Positions 11,964-22,707 are shown, numbered from the stretch's first letter. The stretch is DNA of 64,000 nt from Cercophora sp. LCS_1 (GCA_036250225.1 JAPZLL010000012.1:248001-312000), one strand, 5' to 3'. Numbers and translations: made by a program. The notes: a model not told the origin generated them from the sequence alone.

Positions 11964-12912
11964 TGAGCGTCTAATTACACGAGCTGTCAAGCCAGGTTTT
12001 TGCACATTTCAGACTTGACTTGGGGCTGGCTTTGAGTCACAATGAGTTGCAATGCTTGATGGGTTGAACATAATGGTTTGGATAGGGAAGGGTCCGCGAC
12101 CCGACCCGGTACATATTAGAGATTTACTTTGTCTTTATGACTGCATAAAGAGCTACCACGACGAAATGACTGGATCATGAGGCGTCCGGAGCTCGGGAGT
12201 TTAGCAGCTAGTTATTGGTTGACATTGCCATTGGGAGGAAAGAGAAGATGCAGGGGATGGGTTCGGATACTAGTTAGTTAATGCGGAGGCGAGAATTGAA
12301 TAAGAACACTGCAGTTCCAATATCTTTGTGACTCGGTGGATATCAAGATTATTTGAGCCAAAGTGATTGAGGCCTCAGTCATCTATCTGCCTTCCGACTA
12401 GATTCTAGTTTTTCTAGCCTTGCTGACTGTCACATTCACTGCGCGTTCTTGCTGCGGCAACGCATCGGCGAACAAAATCAATGTGTCTCGGTAGATACGT
12501 GGTGCCCAAAACCAAGAACAAGCGGTTTCGTTGTTGACAGAGATGAGCTGCACACCTGCGGCGGCATGATTTTACCATTGGATGAGATCCTACCAACCAA
12601 TGCGCAGTTCGACCCAATGATCCGGACCCGACAACGGAAGATCGGAACGTGCACGGAGCTAGCCCCGGGTCGGCTGACCCGGGGAATCGAGTCGGAGATT
12701 TGGAGAGCCGATGATAGACGACACCTGCCCCTCACCGCATCAAAGACGGGGATTCGACGATGTAGGTACACAAATTTGTAGCCATTGACTTTCCATCCGT
12801 TCGTCTTTTTCTTCTCTCCCATTTCATTCACTCATCTACGACCCCCGCTGACCGTCCCCATCTCGGCTTCGCCACTCCATCGCCTTCCTCTCACCTCAAC
12901 TCAACACCCAAA
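11964..12912. other. Intergenic region, no gene seen
   Basis: This spans the 3' side of the 10160 gene and the promoter and leader of the CoA-ligase gene. The 120 bases before the ATG at 12913 are strongly C/T-rich, as is common for fungal leaders. I see no RNA gene or repeat. Confidence 0.6.
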
Positions 12913-14685
12913 ATGCCCCACCCTTCCTCCTTCCCCCCCATCCCCCTTCCCCAAACCGACATCTTCTCCCTCATCTTCTCCCGTCCCGACCATCAACTCC
13001 CCTTTTCCCCATCCAAAGAAATCCTCACCTGCGCCTCAACAGGCGCCTCCCACACCTGGCGTTCCATCCGTGACAAATCCATCGCCTTTGGCCGTGGCCT
13101 CCAAACCCTCTACTCCTGGAACAAGGGCGACGTATTGGCGCTCTACACCCCCAACTCAATCGACACACCAATCATCACACTCGGCACCCTCTGGGCCGGC
13201 GGCGTCATATCCCCCGCCAACCCGCTCTACACCCTCGACGAGTTAGCCTTCCAGCTCAAAGACAGCGGGGCTCGAGTCCTGGTCACCCATGCCGCTGGAG
13301 AAAAACTAGCAGCGGAGGCGGCTGCGCGCGCCGGTCTTGGTGGTAACGTCCTCGTCATTGGGCGTGGTGTTGAAGGTGTCATCTCGTCCGGCGTGCACAC
13401 CACAAGTACCAAAGCACCCATCACACCCGAACAAGACCTCGCCTTTTTGGTGTACAGCTCCGGAACAACCGGCCTGCCCAAAGGCGTGATGCTAACCCAC
13501 GCCAACATGATAGCCAACATGCTCCAATGTGCCTACGTCGAAGGCAGCCAATGGCTCCCCGTCGGCGGCGAAGACGGGTTAGGCGATAAACAGCTAGGCG
13601 TGCTGCCGTTTTTCCACATCTACGGACTCGCATGCTGCGTTTTGTTGTCGGTATATTCAGGATGGCAGCTCGTGGTAATGGAGCGCTTCGATATGGTCAG
13701 AATGCTGGAGGCGATTCAGCGGTTCAGAATCACGTTTGTATATGTCCCGCCGCCCGTTGTGTTGGCGTTCAGTAAACACGAGGCTGTGGATCGGTATGAT
13801 CTTAGTTCTCTAAAGGTGTTGCATTCTGGCGCGGCGCCCCTGACGAGGGAGTTGACGGAGAAGGTATGGGAGAGACTCAAAGTGCCCGTGAAGCAGGGGT
13901 TTGGGTTGTCGGAGACGAGCCCGGTCACACATTGTCAGACGGTGCCGGAGTGGGCGAGGTTTATGGGGAGTGTTGGAAAGTTGTTTCCGAATATGGAGGC
14001 TAGGATTGTGGACGAGGAGGGAGGGGATGTTGGCGATGGTGAGGTGAGTTTTTTTTTCTTTTTTTTCTCTCTCTCCCATTTCACACTGCGGGTGACAGGG
14101 CTGATGGGATGATGGGCAACAGGCGGGTGAGTTGTGGGTCAAGGGACCGAATGTGTTTGTGGGATATCTCAACAACCCTGAACGCACCAGGGCGGCCTTT
14201 TCCGAGGATGGGTATTTCAAGACGGGCGATGTGTTCCGTCGTGATAAGCACGGCAACTACTATTGCGTTGACCGTCTCAAGGAGTTGATCAAGTACAGTA
14301 TGACGTCACCGGTTTTTTTCTGTCTCGCTGAACCAGAACTAACGAGCGAACAGAGGGGTTCCCCGTCCCGCCGGCTGAGCTCGAGGGCGTCCTCGTTGGT
14401 CATGCTGAGGTAACCGACGCCTGTGTTATTGGCGTTGAAGACGAGACGCAGGCTACCGAAGTACCGCGCGCATACGTCGTCCTCCGTCAGAGCGTCGTCG
14501 CCAGTGAAGCCAAGGCGCAAGAACTGGCAGACTGGTTGGCCAAACAAGTGGCGCCTCACAAAAAGCTCAGAGGCGGCATCCGCTTCGTCGAGCAAATCCC
14601 CAAGTCTGCCAGCGGCAAGATCCTCCGAAGACTGGTCCGAGACCAAGCAAAGAAAGAAACCAACTCTCCCAAAGCCAAACTCTAG
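12913..14685 (+). CDS. 4-coumarate--CoA ligase-like acyl-CoA synthetase, peroxisomal
   Basis: Three exons (12913-14043, 14123-14297, 14354-14685) encode 545 residues, usual for the ANL adenylate-forming superfamily. These enzymes activate a carboxylate as acyl-adenylate and transfer it to CoA. The P-loop motif YSSGTTGLPKG starts near residue 179, the adenylate-binding GFGLSETSP near 329, then GYFKTGD, and the C-terminal catalytic lysine motif PKSASGKILRR. The chain ends in Ala-Lys-Leu, a good type 1 peroxisomal signal, so I infer a peroxisomal enzyme acting on an aromatic or fatty acid. The substrate cannot be read from the sequence. Intron 1 (79 nt) begins GTGAGT and carries long T runs; intron 2 is 56 nt with CTAAC. 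The stop is 48 bp from the convergent ATP11 stop, so the 3' UTRs probably overlap. Confidence 0.92.
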
Positions 14686-14733
14686 AATCTCTCAATTGAT
14701 ACCGTATTCTTACAATATATCACACACCAAAAA

Positions 14734-15657
14734 CTACCCCATCCGTTCCGCAACCTCCATCAACCGCTCCACACTAAACCTCGCATCCCCCTTCCCAAAC
14801 CACTCCAACAACTCTCTCCTCTCCTCTCCCTTTTCCTCCTGCCACCCCCCGTAAAACCGCTGCAGACACATAACCAGCCACCTCGCATCCTCCACTTTGA
14901 CGCCCCGATCATCCGCCACAGTCCCCTGCATCAACACCACCCCTTTATCGCTTTTCAGATCCGTATAATGTGTCACCGTCGTATGCGGCGTCGCAAACTC
15001 CCCGCGCGCCTTATATTCCGCCAATTGCGTAAACAGCACCGTGCTTGATCTGGTCGCAGCATCCCACGTCCACTGCAGGAAATGCATCTCTGCTCCCTGC
15101 TCCGGGTGCGGAACGGGCAGTAAGAACTGCGGGAATTGCCGCGCTGTGGTTTCCATGGCGGTGTACGTGTCTGTGGGAACAACGGCGCATAGGGACTGCG
15201 GGTTTGCGGCGTGCCGGAGACGCCAGATAGCGGTGAGTTCGGTGGGGGGGAGGGCAGCGACTTTTTCGAGGTTGAGGATTGAGGAGAGAGGTTTGATTGC
15301 GCTTTCGGAGGAGGGTTTGGGCGGCCCTGCTGCCCTGACAGAGGGAGCAGCAGTTGGGGTTGGTGGAGGAGGTGGTGGTTGAGCGGCGCCTGGGTTGATG
15401 ATTGTGTCGGCTTGTCTGCGGAGCTGGGTGATTTTCTCGCTGTAGGCTGCTTTGAGCGAGTCGATGGATTCGTGCCCTTCTTCGCGCGCTTTGCGGTCGA
15501 GCTTGTCGCGGTACTTTTCGAGGATGCGTAGGCGTTGTTGCGTTGTTGCGAGGAAGCGGACGTCGTGGACTTGGGCCCAGCGCCGCTGGGCGCGGATCGG
15601 GACGACCCGCGGGTGGAGGGAGGTCAGGTGTCGGAGGGGGGCGCGGATCGTCGCCAT
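14734..15657 (-). CDS. ATP11: Mitochondrial F1-ATPase assembly chaperone ATP11
   Basis: A single exon encodes 307 residues, typical of the Atp11/ATPAF1 family. Atp11 binds the free F1 beta subunit in the mitochondrial matrix and prevents aggregation until alpha/beta assembly. The N-terminus (MATIRAPLRHLTSLHPRVV) is basic, lacks acidic residues and fits a mitochondrial presequence. It is followed by a helical basic stretch, a Pro-rich linker at about 95-110 (encoded by a CCT-type repeat) and the conserved core from about 130. Core features include IWRLRHA and FPQFLLPVP, and a C-terminal part with LQRFYGG. It is convergent with the CoA ligase. I see no frameshift or missing segment. Confidence 0.93.
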   Translation of the reverse strand: MATIRAPLRHLTSLHPRVVPIRAQRRWAQVHDVRFLATTQQRLRILEKYRDKLDRKAREEGHESIDSLKAAYSEKITQLRRQADTIINPGAAQPPPPPPTPTAAPSVRAAGPPKPSSESAIKPLSSILNLEKVAALPPTELTAIWRLRHAANPQSLCAVVPTDTYTAMETTARQFPQFLLPVPHPEQGAEMHFLQWTWDAATRSSTVLFTQLAEYKARGEFATPHTTVTHYTDLKSDKGVVLMQGTVADDRGVKVEDARWLVMCLQRFYGGWQEEKGEERRELLEWFGKGDARFSVERLMEVAERMG

Positions 15658-16238
15658 AGCGGTGGTGGTTTGGCTGTTGGAGTTGGAGTTGGAATTTGGG
15701 GGCTTATCGTGAGGTTGGAGGAAAATTGTTATCGGTTGTTGACGTCAGGCGAGGTCTGTGCGGGAAATGAGACGCAACAGCTGAAGGTTTTAAGTGAGGC
15801 CTCTTCTGAAGAAGTCATGCACGGCGATTCAAAAATTACTAGATGTTTACAAATACCATCTTGGTGCTCTTTCAATTTTTGAATAAATGAATGTGATAAA
15901 GCGTCAAGAGACAGAAGCAACTGCACACCTTGACGGTTACCTTGGCGCATTTTTCTGCTCCAAGGACCTCCTCGCCTTCATCGAAACCCAAGACTGAACA
16001 ATTAACCCTCAATTAACCGCCTCATTATTGCAAATGCCTATATGTCCTAAAATCTTTCAATCCCTCTAAAACCTCCAATTCCATCCCACTTACATAACCG
16101 AACCACCAGTTCAACTTCAGTCGCATCCAACCCCAACCCTAAACCTCCTCCTTCCAACACAGCAACCACCCCGCAAAACCCCACACCACCATAACCACAC
16201 AACCCACCTAACCGAGCCCCAACTCCAACAAATCAAAA
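15658..16238. other. Intergenic region with one telobox-like motif
   Basis: This is the ATP11 promoter side and the 5' flank of the tRNA gene. It is A/C-rich close to the tRNA, with one AACCCTAAAC motif at 16135-16144 (single telomere-like unit). I see no coding gene. Confidence 0.55.
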
Positions 16239-16326
16239 CCCCTTGTGGTGTAGTTGGCTATCACGTTCGGCTGTAATTGCAAAATCATATACCGAAAGGT
16301 CACCGGCTCGATTCCGGTCGAGGGGA
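16239..16326 (+). tRNA. tRNA-Tyr (GTA) with 14-nt intron
   Basis: The cloverleaf folds by eye. The acceptor stem is CCCCTTG (16239-16245) with CGAGGGG (16319-16325), plus discriminator A at 16326. The D arm is 16248-16264. The anticodon stem is TTCGG (16266-16270) with CCGAA (16292-16296). The T stem is ACCGG with CCGGT. The anticodon is GTA at 16273-16275. The intron 16277-16290 lies one base after the anticodon, the normal place in nuclear tRNAs, and removing it leaves a 7-base loop. C1-G72 is the eukaryotic tRNA-Tyr identity pair. One oddity is a T loop reading CTCGATT, with C where T54 is usual. A five-T run follows. Confidence 0.9.
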
Positions 16327-16330
16327 TACA

Positions 16331-16335
16331 TTTTT
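16331..16335 (+). terminator. RNA polymerase III terminator
   Basis: TTTTT lies 4 bases after the tRNA-Tyr discriminator base, as expected for Pol III termination. Confidence 0.75.
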
Positions 16336-17135
16336 GCATATTGCCCAAAAGCTACGTCAGGTATTCTGATGCTATACTTTTGCATTTGGGATCAAATTCG
16401 ATGAGTTTGAGAGATGAAGTTTAGAAATTGAGGTGTTTGAGATGTTGGAACAGCTGTGGTTGTTGTGGTTGTCTAAATGCCGGAAAACGTCACACAGAGG
16501 TTCCCCGCACCGCGAGTCTAAGTCTACGTGCAGGGGCTCTCCTCCTTTTCGTGGGCGACGGACGCCTTCCTCTTCTTACAAAACAAAGGATAGGCAAGTT
16601 TGGCTGTCGACTACAACTATGCGACCTCATACTTCTTTGGAGAGCGGCGAAAGACCCTCCAGCCATCTGATACACCTGATCAAACTCTACGGATTCTGAT
16701 GCTGCTTGTTCGTCGCATTGATCATCTGGTGGTTAAACTTCCATAGGGGTTTACCCTCTCACTTTACACGCTCAGCATCGTGGAGACCTGCTAGTCGCCG
16801 GGCTCTGGGTATCATTTTTTCAGTTACTCTCATCACTCTAAACATTGCACGTCCAGACCCAAACTCAGTCGCTAAAGCCAGTAATATTTAGCAGGTATCT
16901 GTTAAAGTCGCGCTGACACTGCTCTTGCAGTCCGTCCTGCATGCCCAATGGGCAAAAGATCCGAATAAGCGTTCGGGTCTCGTGGATATCTATCACCCCG
17001 ATGACTCCCAAGAACAAACTCCTGTTTGCGCCCGCTCATCTACCCAAATCTCAAGTCTATCGTCTTCGACTAGCCTGAGCACCCTTTCTATGCACGCCAC
17101 TCATTACGTTTCATCTTATTCCCCGCTGACAGCCT
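16336..17135. other. Intergenic region, no gene seen
   Basis: This lies between the tRNA gene and the 3' end of cytochrome c peroxidase. It contains short frames without protein character. I see no repeat or further tRNA. Confidence 0.55.
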
Positions 17136-18276
17136 TTAAGCAGTGGGCTTGAAGATCCAGCGCTGGTTCTCGGTGCCCTCGGCAAAGGGAACGCCGAGCT
17201 CAAAGAGCTTGAGAACAACGCCAGAGAAGTCCTTGAAGAACAGGTCGTTGTCGGCGGCGTACTTCTCAACCCACTGCTTGAACTTCTTGTCCTCGATAAG
17301 GGCCATGTCGGCGGGAAGCATCATGAGCGACTTGGTGTTCTTGTCCTCATACTGCTTGGGGCCGTCCCACTTCTTATACTGCCACTTCTCGCCGAGGAGA
17401 AGCTTGTAGTAGTCGTTAGTCAGAACGGTGGGGGAGAAGGTCCAGGGGCCCGAGAAGCCGCTGCGGTCGGTGTGGCAGCGGCCAAGAGCGTGGGCACCAG
17501 CGAGAGCGACGATCTCCTGGTCGTTGAAGCCCATGCGGTAGAAGATGTTGCGGAGGTGGTCCTGGCGCTGGGCTGCGTCGGGAAGACGGCCATCGGGGGT
17601 GCAGGCAGCAGCCTCACGGTCGCTGCGGCCGGGGCGGAAGGGGATCTGAGGGCCAAGCATCTCCTGGATGGAGCAGACGCCGGCGAGGATCCAGAGGTCA
17701 GAGTAGCTGATCCAGGGGAACTTGGCTGTGGTTTGCGTTAGCATCTGAAACCTCGATTCGTCTTATCTTGACGCGAAACTTACCCTTCACAGGCTCGAGG
17801 AAATCACGAGCAGCCTTCAGACCAGCGTTGGCACCGTGGCCGCTCTCGGGGTTGAAGCGCATGGTAGCGCCATTGCTGCCACCAGTGCCGGTCTCCTTAT
17901 CATAGGTACCGCTGGCGTGCCACGCGAGACGGACAAGGACGGGACCGTAGCTGCCGTCGTCATACTCGTCGTTCTCCTCGAGGCGGCTGGCGATCTCGTT
18001 GTATACAGCCTGGTAATCCTCGAACTTGGGAACGAAGTTCTTGGCCTCAGCATCGGCGCCGGGGCCGGCAGTGAAGTACCAGATGGCACCACCAGCAGAA
18101 AGACCGAAGGCGGCGGCGAACCAGCCCTTGGAGGACCCCTGCTTGCCGGACTTGGGGGGCTCAGTCGCAAAGCGACGGACAGCGGCCTGACGGAGAGCGG
18201 CACGGGGCGCAGCAGAGATGGCCGGCCGGCTCGAGGTGCGCAGAGCGCGGGCAAAGGTGCGGGTTGCGGTCGCCAT
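17136..18276 (-). CDS. CCP1: Cytochrome c peroxidase, mitochondrial
   Basis: Two exons (18276-17784 and 17725-17136) encode 360 residues, the usual length. The enzyme reduces hydrogen peroxide with electrons from cytochrome c in the intermembrane space. Residues 1-36 are an Arg/Ala-rich mitochondrial presequence, followed by a hydrophobic segment at 51-70 that fits the bipartite sorting signal of this family. The distal heme pocket is RLAWHASGTYD with Arg116, Trp119 and His120. The proximal side has GAHALGRCH with heme ligand His249, and Trp259 in SGPW, the position of the radical tryptophan in yeast enzyme. The 58-nt intron has donor GTAAGT and a GCTAACG branch site. All key residues are present. 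Confidence 0.96.
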
Positions 18277-19646
18277 CTGTGTTGTAACGATGGTCAGAAA
18301 TCAGTTTGTACTCGGCGGGGGTCTCCGAGACCGAGATTGCGGAGCTGGTAGGGAGCCGAAGCAGTCGAGAGCAACTTACTGTGAGATATGGGTGAGAGAG
18401 TATGGAGGAGTCACGGAAGAAAGAGCGAAAGAGTGAAGAAAAGAAGAAAAAAACGCAATCAACGGAGGGAAGGCGCAAGATTACTTTCGTAATCCGAGTT
18501 GGTGAAGGAGCGGAGCGGGACGGAGCTCGGCTGTTGCGAGAATACCTGAGCGATAGGGAAAAGAGAGCGATTGCCAATAAGAAGGCGCGACTTGGAAGTG
18601 AATGGAAGAACGGGCACAAAATACAAGAGCTGTGACTGGCCCAATTGACCGTTTTAAAGCACTGGCTGTGGGTCTTGAGAGACGGGTTGGAGGCGTGTGG
18701 GACAAGCCAGGGGCATCAAAGGGACCTTCCAAGACGCCAACTCTGGCGCGGCGGGCCTTGAAGGGCGAGGTGGATCACTGTTGCGCCGAGGAGCCACAAG
18801 GGGAAGCCGGCCAACGTCAGACAAAAAGGAAATTTTGTGGCAGGCGGACGCTCGCACGTGGGTTCGCGGCGAGGCGCGATCTTGCAAACGCGGCATCGTC
18901 CGATGGCGGCATGTGTCAATATGAGGCTCTTTTTCGCCTCAGGCCGGCTCCCGCCCCCGACGTGTGCCCTTTGGTTGAGACTGGCATCGCTGCAAAAAAG
19001 ACGTCCATGACTCGGAGATGTGGCAATCCAAGACTCTGCAAGGAAACCGATGGGTCTCATCGCTGGAGACAAACATCACGGTGGGATTCAGATCACCAAG
19101 AATTGGTTGGCATGGGGCTTCGAAAAATCGTTCGAGAACGCGGGATCCCCAAATGCCGGGTCAAGTGTGGTTCCTGCAGGTGTTAGTCAGCGCACACGGG
19201 GCATCAGGCCATCGGGCCGGAACGGTTCAGGGCTCGGAATCCGACCGCATCCTCCGAGCATCGGCCTCGGCGTCGTCGCCGAGGAGATGTTGAGGTCGCG
19301 GAAGTGTAGCAGCTGGGTGTTTATAATCATCGAGTCACCACCAGATTGCCTCTCCGTAGGCATATGCGTCATTGTTTGACAAATCGATGGTCCCAAATAA
19401 AGAGTGTCTGACGTCTGCGTGGCGACCCATTACCGCCAAGACAATTGGTCGTTCTACAACTCGAGTTCAACTTCACCAGGATCCCAGGCCTAAAGATTCG
19501 GTTTGGGCATTTCTACTTTAATTTATTAGTTATCTTTAGGTATCCCTAATAAAACAAATGCAGACGGAAAGCACATCAACTGACGGCCTCGATATTCCTT
19601 TTCGTTACTGGCTTGGCATTGCAATTACATTATCCAAGCTCTCCTA
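18277..19646. other. Intergenic region, no gene seen
   Basis: This is the promoter of the peroxidase gene and the 3' side of the lipase gene, both minus strand. Bases 19500-19560 are AT-rich and could be an old element remnant, but no ends or coding trace support that. Open frames here look random. Confidence 0.5.
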
Positions 19647-21860
19647 TCAAAGAGAGTCACTTTCAAACTCCCTCTCGTCTTCTGCCTCTTCTTTCACCTC
19701 CGGTTTCCAAGCCTCTACATCCTCACAACCCTTGGGTACTCTGCACATATCCCTCACATTACACGTTTTCCACAACACCTCTCGGACCTCCTTGAACACC
19801 TTGTCAACCGCGTCCATGGCCCAAATGACGTCCAAATGCTCATACTCCTCAATAACCTTTGTATGCACCAGCCTCACATGAGGCTCTCTCCCTCTCTCAA
19901 ACCTTCTCAGAAGTTTCGCCCCGTCGACCAAGGCGTCATTTCCACACACCCAAAACGCCATAGGTGGTGCCAACTCGTTATACCAAGCTGTCTTGCCCCT
20001 CGGCTTCTTCTTCCCCTCTTCAGTCTTTCTGGTCGACGGGCCGCTCTCTTCCCTCCCCTCTAGATCCCTTTCAACATCCTTCAACACCTGGTCCTCCTGC
20101 CGCCGATCCTCCCTCTCCTCGGCCTTCCACTCCTCTTTTGTTGCCAAGATGCACTTATGCTTTGCAAAACACTCCCTGCCCAACCACCACCGCATCGACT
20201 CGGCGCTGACATAGACGGGCGCAAACTGGAACATCCGATCCCTGAGCCCTCTATCCCAGCGCTCATCGGTCCAGTTGAACAAAAAGGAAAACACCTTGTA
20301 ACCCATCCACCCGTAGATCCGAGGGTTCAAGACCTGATGCATCGTCATCATAAACGGGATGAAGGCATGGATGCCGAACATGAGCCTGAACATGGCCGGT
20401 GTGATAACCCGCATAAACTTAAAGTACATCTTCCCGACCAAAGGCCCAGCATATGCAGCGGGGGCAAGGGCGCAAAAGACGGTAAGTTTCTCACCCAGGT
20501 CGGGCCGCTGTTCCTTGGCAAGGGCAACAAAAGTCTCGGTGGTGCCCTGTGAATGAGCAATAAGCCCGATTTTCTCAAAACCCGTCTCGTACAGGACCCG
20601 GGATGTGAGAGCCGGGAGATCAAAAACCCCCATCTGTCGAATGTTCCAACACCACATACGGGGATCCGAGTAGCCCAACAGTACATGCTTGGGCTTGAAG
20701 CCGCACCGGTTGTTGCCGATCCAGACGTCGAACCCGGATTTGCAGAGGAAGAAAGCTAGCGAATCTTCGTCGTTGACGCAGTATGCGCCTGAGCTCTGCA
20801 GCAAGCCATGCATCAAAAGAACGGGGAATCTCGGCTTGTCGTCAGTTTGGATTTGTTTCTTCGGAATCGCCTCAAAGACTTCGGGGCCTCGATGCGCGCG
20901 CTCTTCTGCTAGGAGAGGTCTATACTCTCGAGGATCGTATACGTGCCAGAGGTCGATGATGAAGCCGTCTTCTGTTTGGACTTCAAATTCCTCAATGTCG
21001 AGGCCGACTCGGCGGGCGTAGTAACCGACATCACAGACTATGGGGTCTCGTCCGCCTTCGGTTGGGATGTAGTCGTCACGATTGGCACTTGTCCCTTCAG
21101 TATCGGGTGGGTTTTGGGAATGTGTGCTTCGGAGTTGCCATTCGCGCTCTTGTTCGTGGCGGAGGACACGTCGTTGTTGCTCTTCCTCGTAAAATGGGCG
21201 CTTTTTGTCGGGATCCCGAAGGGTAGCTCGAAGCCATAGTCGGTACAGAAAGGGGCCAATGCTCGTGAAGAGAGACCCGAGTACGATGACGGCGAGAAAG
21301 GCCAGGCTGAGGAAAAAGGACGACACCCTAAATGCCATGCACTGTATGCTCCGTAGTCGAGATCTCGGCCCATACAATGGGAGTGGTGGGAAGAGGGGGT
21401 TCGTGTGTGACGGAGGCATTGATTTGTTTAGACTCCCCTCTCCCGGCTTTTGGAGATGTCCTCCCTGCTCAGCTACCCTACTGAAGGCTTTCTCATGATC
21501 CGGCCTATGGACGCCAGCAAGCGATTTCTCGTCGACATGGTGTTTCTTGACGTGTCGCAATGCTGACTCATTATCCTCAAGTTCTTCCTTGAGGACGTTG
21601 AGTTTATGAGCTTCAGCCAACGGAACAGCTGGAAGCCGGTTTCCCTCGGAGGTAACGACAGCTGCGTCATAAGGCGTCACAAACTCGGCTTTGACTGCGA
21701 CGTCGTCGACATTCCCATTGCTCGGATCATGGTGAGACAGCTTTGCTGCCTGTTGTGCAAACTCAACCGCAGTTTTACCAACCAGCTCGTCTAATTTCCG
21801 TATTGTCGAAGGTGATGTTTTCTGGTGCTCGTGAGAGCTGCCATCTTGAGCGCTCATCAT
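19647..21860 (-). CDS. Membrane-anchored alpha/beta-hydrolase lipase, steryl ester hydrolase type
   Basis: A single exon encodes 737 residues. After a polar N-terminus a membrane segment lies at about 178-205 (SSFFLSLAFLAVIVLGSLF), then a charged linker and an acid-lipase-type alpha/beta hydrolase. The oxyanion region is VLLMHGLLQSSGAY. The nucleophile elbow is AHSQGTT with Ser near 435. The acid is probably Asp in GNDALVD near 640, and the base His in YEHLDVIW near 672. This arrangement matches yeast Yeh1/Yeh2/Tgl1, which hydrolyse steryl esters at the plasma membrane or lipid droplets. A charged Glu/Lys/Arg-rich insert lies before the acid residue, and the C-terminus is acidic. The substrate is inferred from family resemblance. 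Tandem ATG codons open the frame, so the second could also serve. Confidence 0.88.
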   Translation of the reverse strand: MMSAQDGSSHEHQKTSPSTIRKLDELVGKTAVEFAQQAAKLSHHDPSNGNVDDVAVKAEFVTPYDAAVVTSEGNRLPAVPLAEAHKLNVLKEELEDNESALRHVKKHHVDEKSLAGVHRPDHEKAFSRVAEQGGHLQKPGEGSLNKSMPPSHTNPLFPPLPLYGPRSRLRSIQCMAFRVSSFFLSLAFLAVIVLGSLFTSIGPFLYRLWLRATLRDPDKKRPFYEEEQQRRVLRHEQEREWQLRSTHSQNPPDTEGTSANRDDYIPTEGGRDPIVCDVGYYARRVGLDIEEFEVQTEDGFIIDLWHVYDPREYRPLLAEERAHRGPEVFEAIPKKQIQTDDKPRFPVLLMHGLLQSSGAYCVNDEDSLAFFLCKSGFDVWIGNNRCGFKPKHVLLGYSDPRMWCWNIRQMGVFDLPALTSRVLYETGFEKIGLIAHSQGTTETFVALAKEQRPDLGEKLTVFCALAPAAYAGPLVGKMYFKFMRVITPAMFRLMFGIHAFIPFMMTMHQVLNPRIYGWMGYKVFSFLFNWTDERWDRGLRDRMFQFAPVYVSAESMRWWLGRECFAKHKCILATKEEWKAEEREDRRQEDQVLKDVERDLEGREESGPSTRKTEEGKKKPRGKTAWYNELAPPMAFWVCGNDALVDGAKLLRRFERGREPHVRLVHTKVIEEYEHLDVIWAMDAVDKVFKEVREVLWKTCNVRDMCRVPKGCEDVEAWKPEVKEEAEDEREFESDSL

Positions 21861-22346
21861 AAAAGATAAAACATTTATAGAAATGATGATGGACCTAGCC
21901 AGGAAGACGAAAACGGGGACAATGGATATGTTGGGCGTTTAGGAAAGTTCGGTCAAATAAAGCTGAAGTTGACGATGTTCTCCCTTTGGCGTCAACGTCA
22001 TTCTGGGATGCGACTGGGTTATGATAGGGAGTGGCCATGACGCAGTTGGAATGGGCCTTGATAAGCATATTCTAGAGAGCGGGAGCTATTATGGGAACAA
22101 GGGAGCATACCTTAATTGGCGTCCCTTTCAGCACAGATTGAGGCTAGTAACTCCCTCTACTTGACCACGATTTCTAGCGCCTGGAAGGGGTCCCAGCCTC
22201 TTAGGATGGCAGGGTGCGATCCGTTGAGACGACATTGCCGACTTTCTGCTGCGGCGTGCAACTGTTGGTCGCGCATCGGACCAACTTCTCCGGATCTTCT
22301 CTCTTACGTCACACTGCAGAAGCCGCTGACATGTGATGGAAAGCAT

Positions 22347-22359
22347 AGGGTTAGGGTAA
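22347..22359 (+). repeat. Telomere-like (TTAGGG) double unit
   Basis: AGGGTTAGGGTAA lies in the divergent promoter of PEX6 and the lipase gene. TTAGGG is the telomere repeat of most filamentous ascomycetes, and single or double units in promoters (teloboxes) can bind Myb-type telobox proteins. Function here is inferred. Confidence 0.6.
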
Positions 22360-22695
22360 ACATCGACAACGCTTTCACTCGGTGCGCTTATACATTGAAT
22401 AATCCAAGCTGGAAGTTGGAAAACATACTATATTTGGGATGAGGGGATGGAAAGATGCGATCAAATCCCCCAGATGTGTGAAGGATAGAGTCTGGACTCG
22501 GCCCAACTAGCGATGGTGGCCTGCAACTCAAACACATCCACTACAACGGGCCGTTGTGCGGGTTTGTCGGGACCAATTACACGCCATAGGCAAGTTTCAT
22601 CGTGCTTCCGACGGTTGAGACAACGAGCCCTCTGGCGTAGGGCTGCTCACCTGAATTGGGAGTGCACAGCGGGATGACATGTGATTCTCACTTTC

Positions 22696-22707
22696 AACCC
22701 TAACCCT
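22696..22707 (-). repeat. Telomere-like (CCCTAA) double unit, inverted
   Basis: AACCCTAACCCT is the inverse orientation of the motif at 22347, about 330 bp upstream of the PEX6 start. Confidence 0.6.

Noticed and set aside
11136..12005. 289-codon minus-strand frame antisense to the 10160 gene
   Set aside because: It mirrors the codon bias of the real gene, has no family character and crosses the gene's stop. The sense strand has splice support.
19495..19560. AT-rich patch that could be a transposon remnant
   Set aside because: No terminal repeats, target duplication or coding trace; too short to support.
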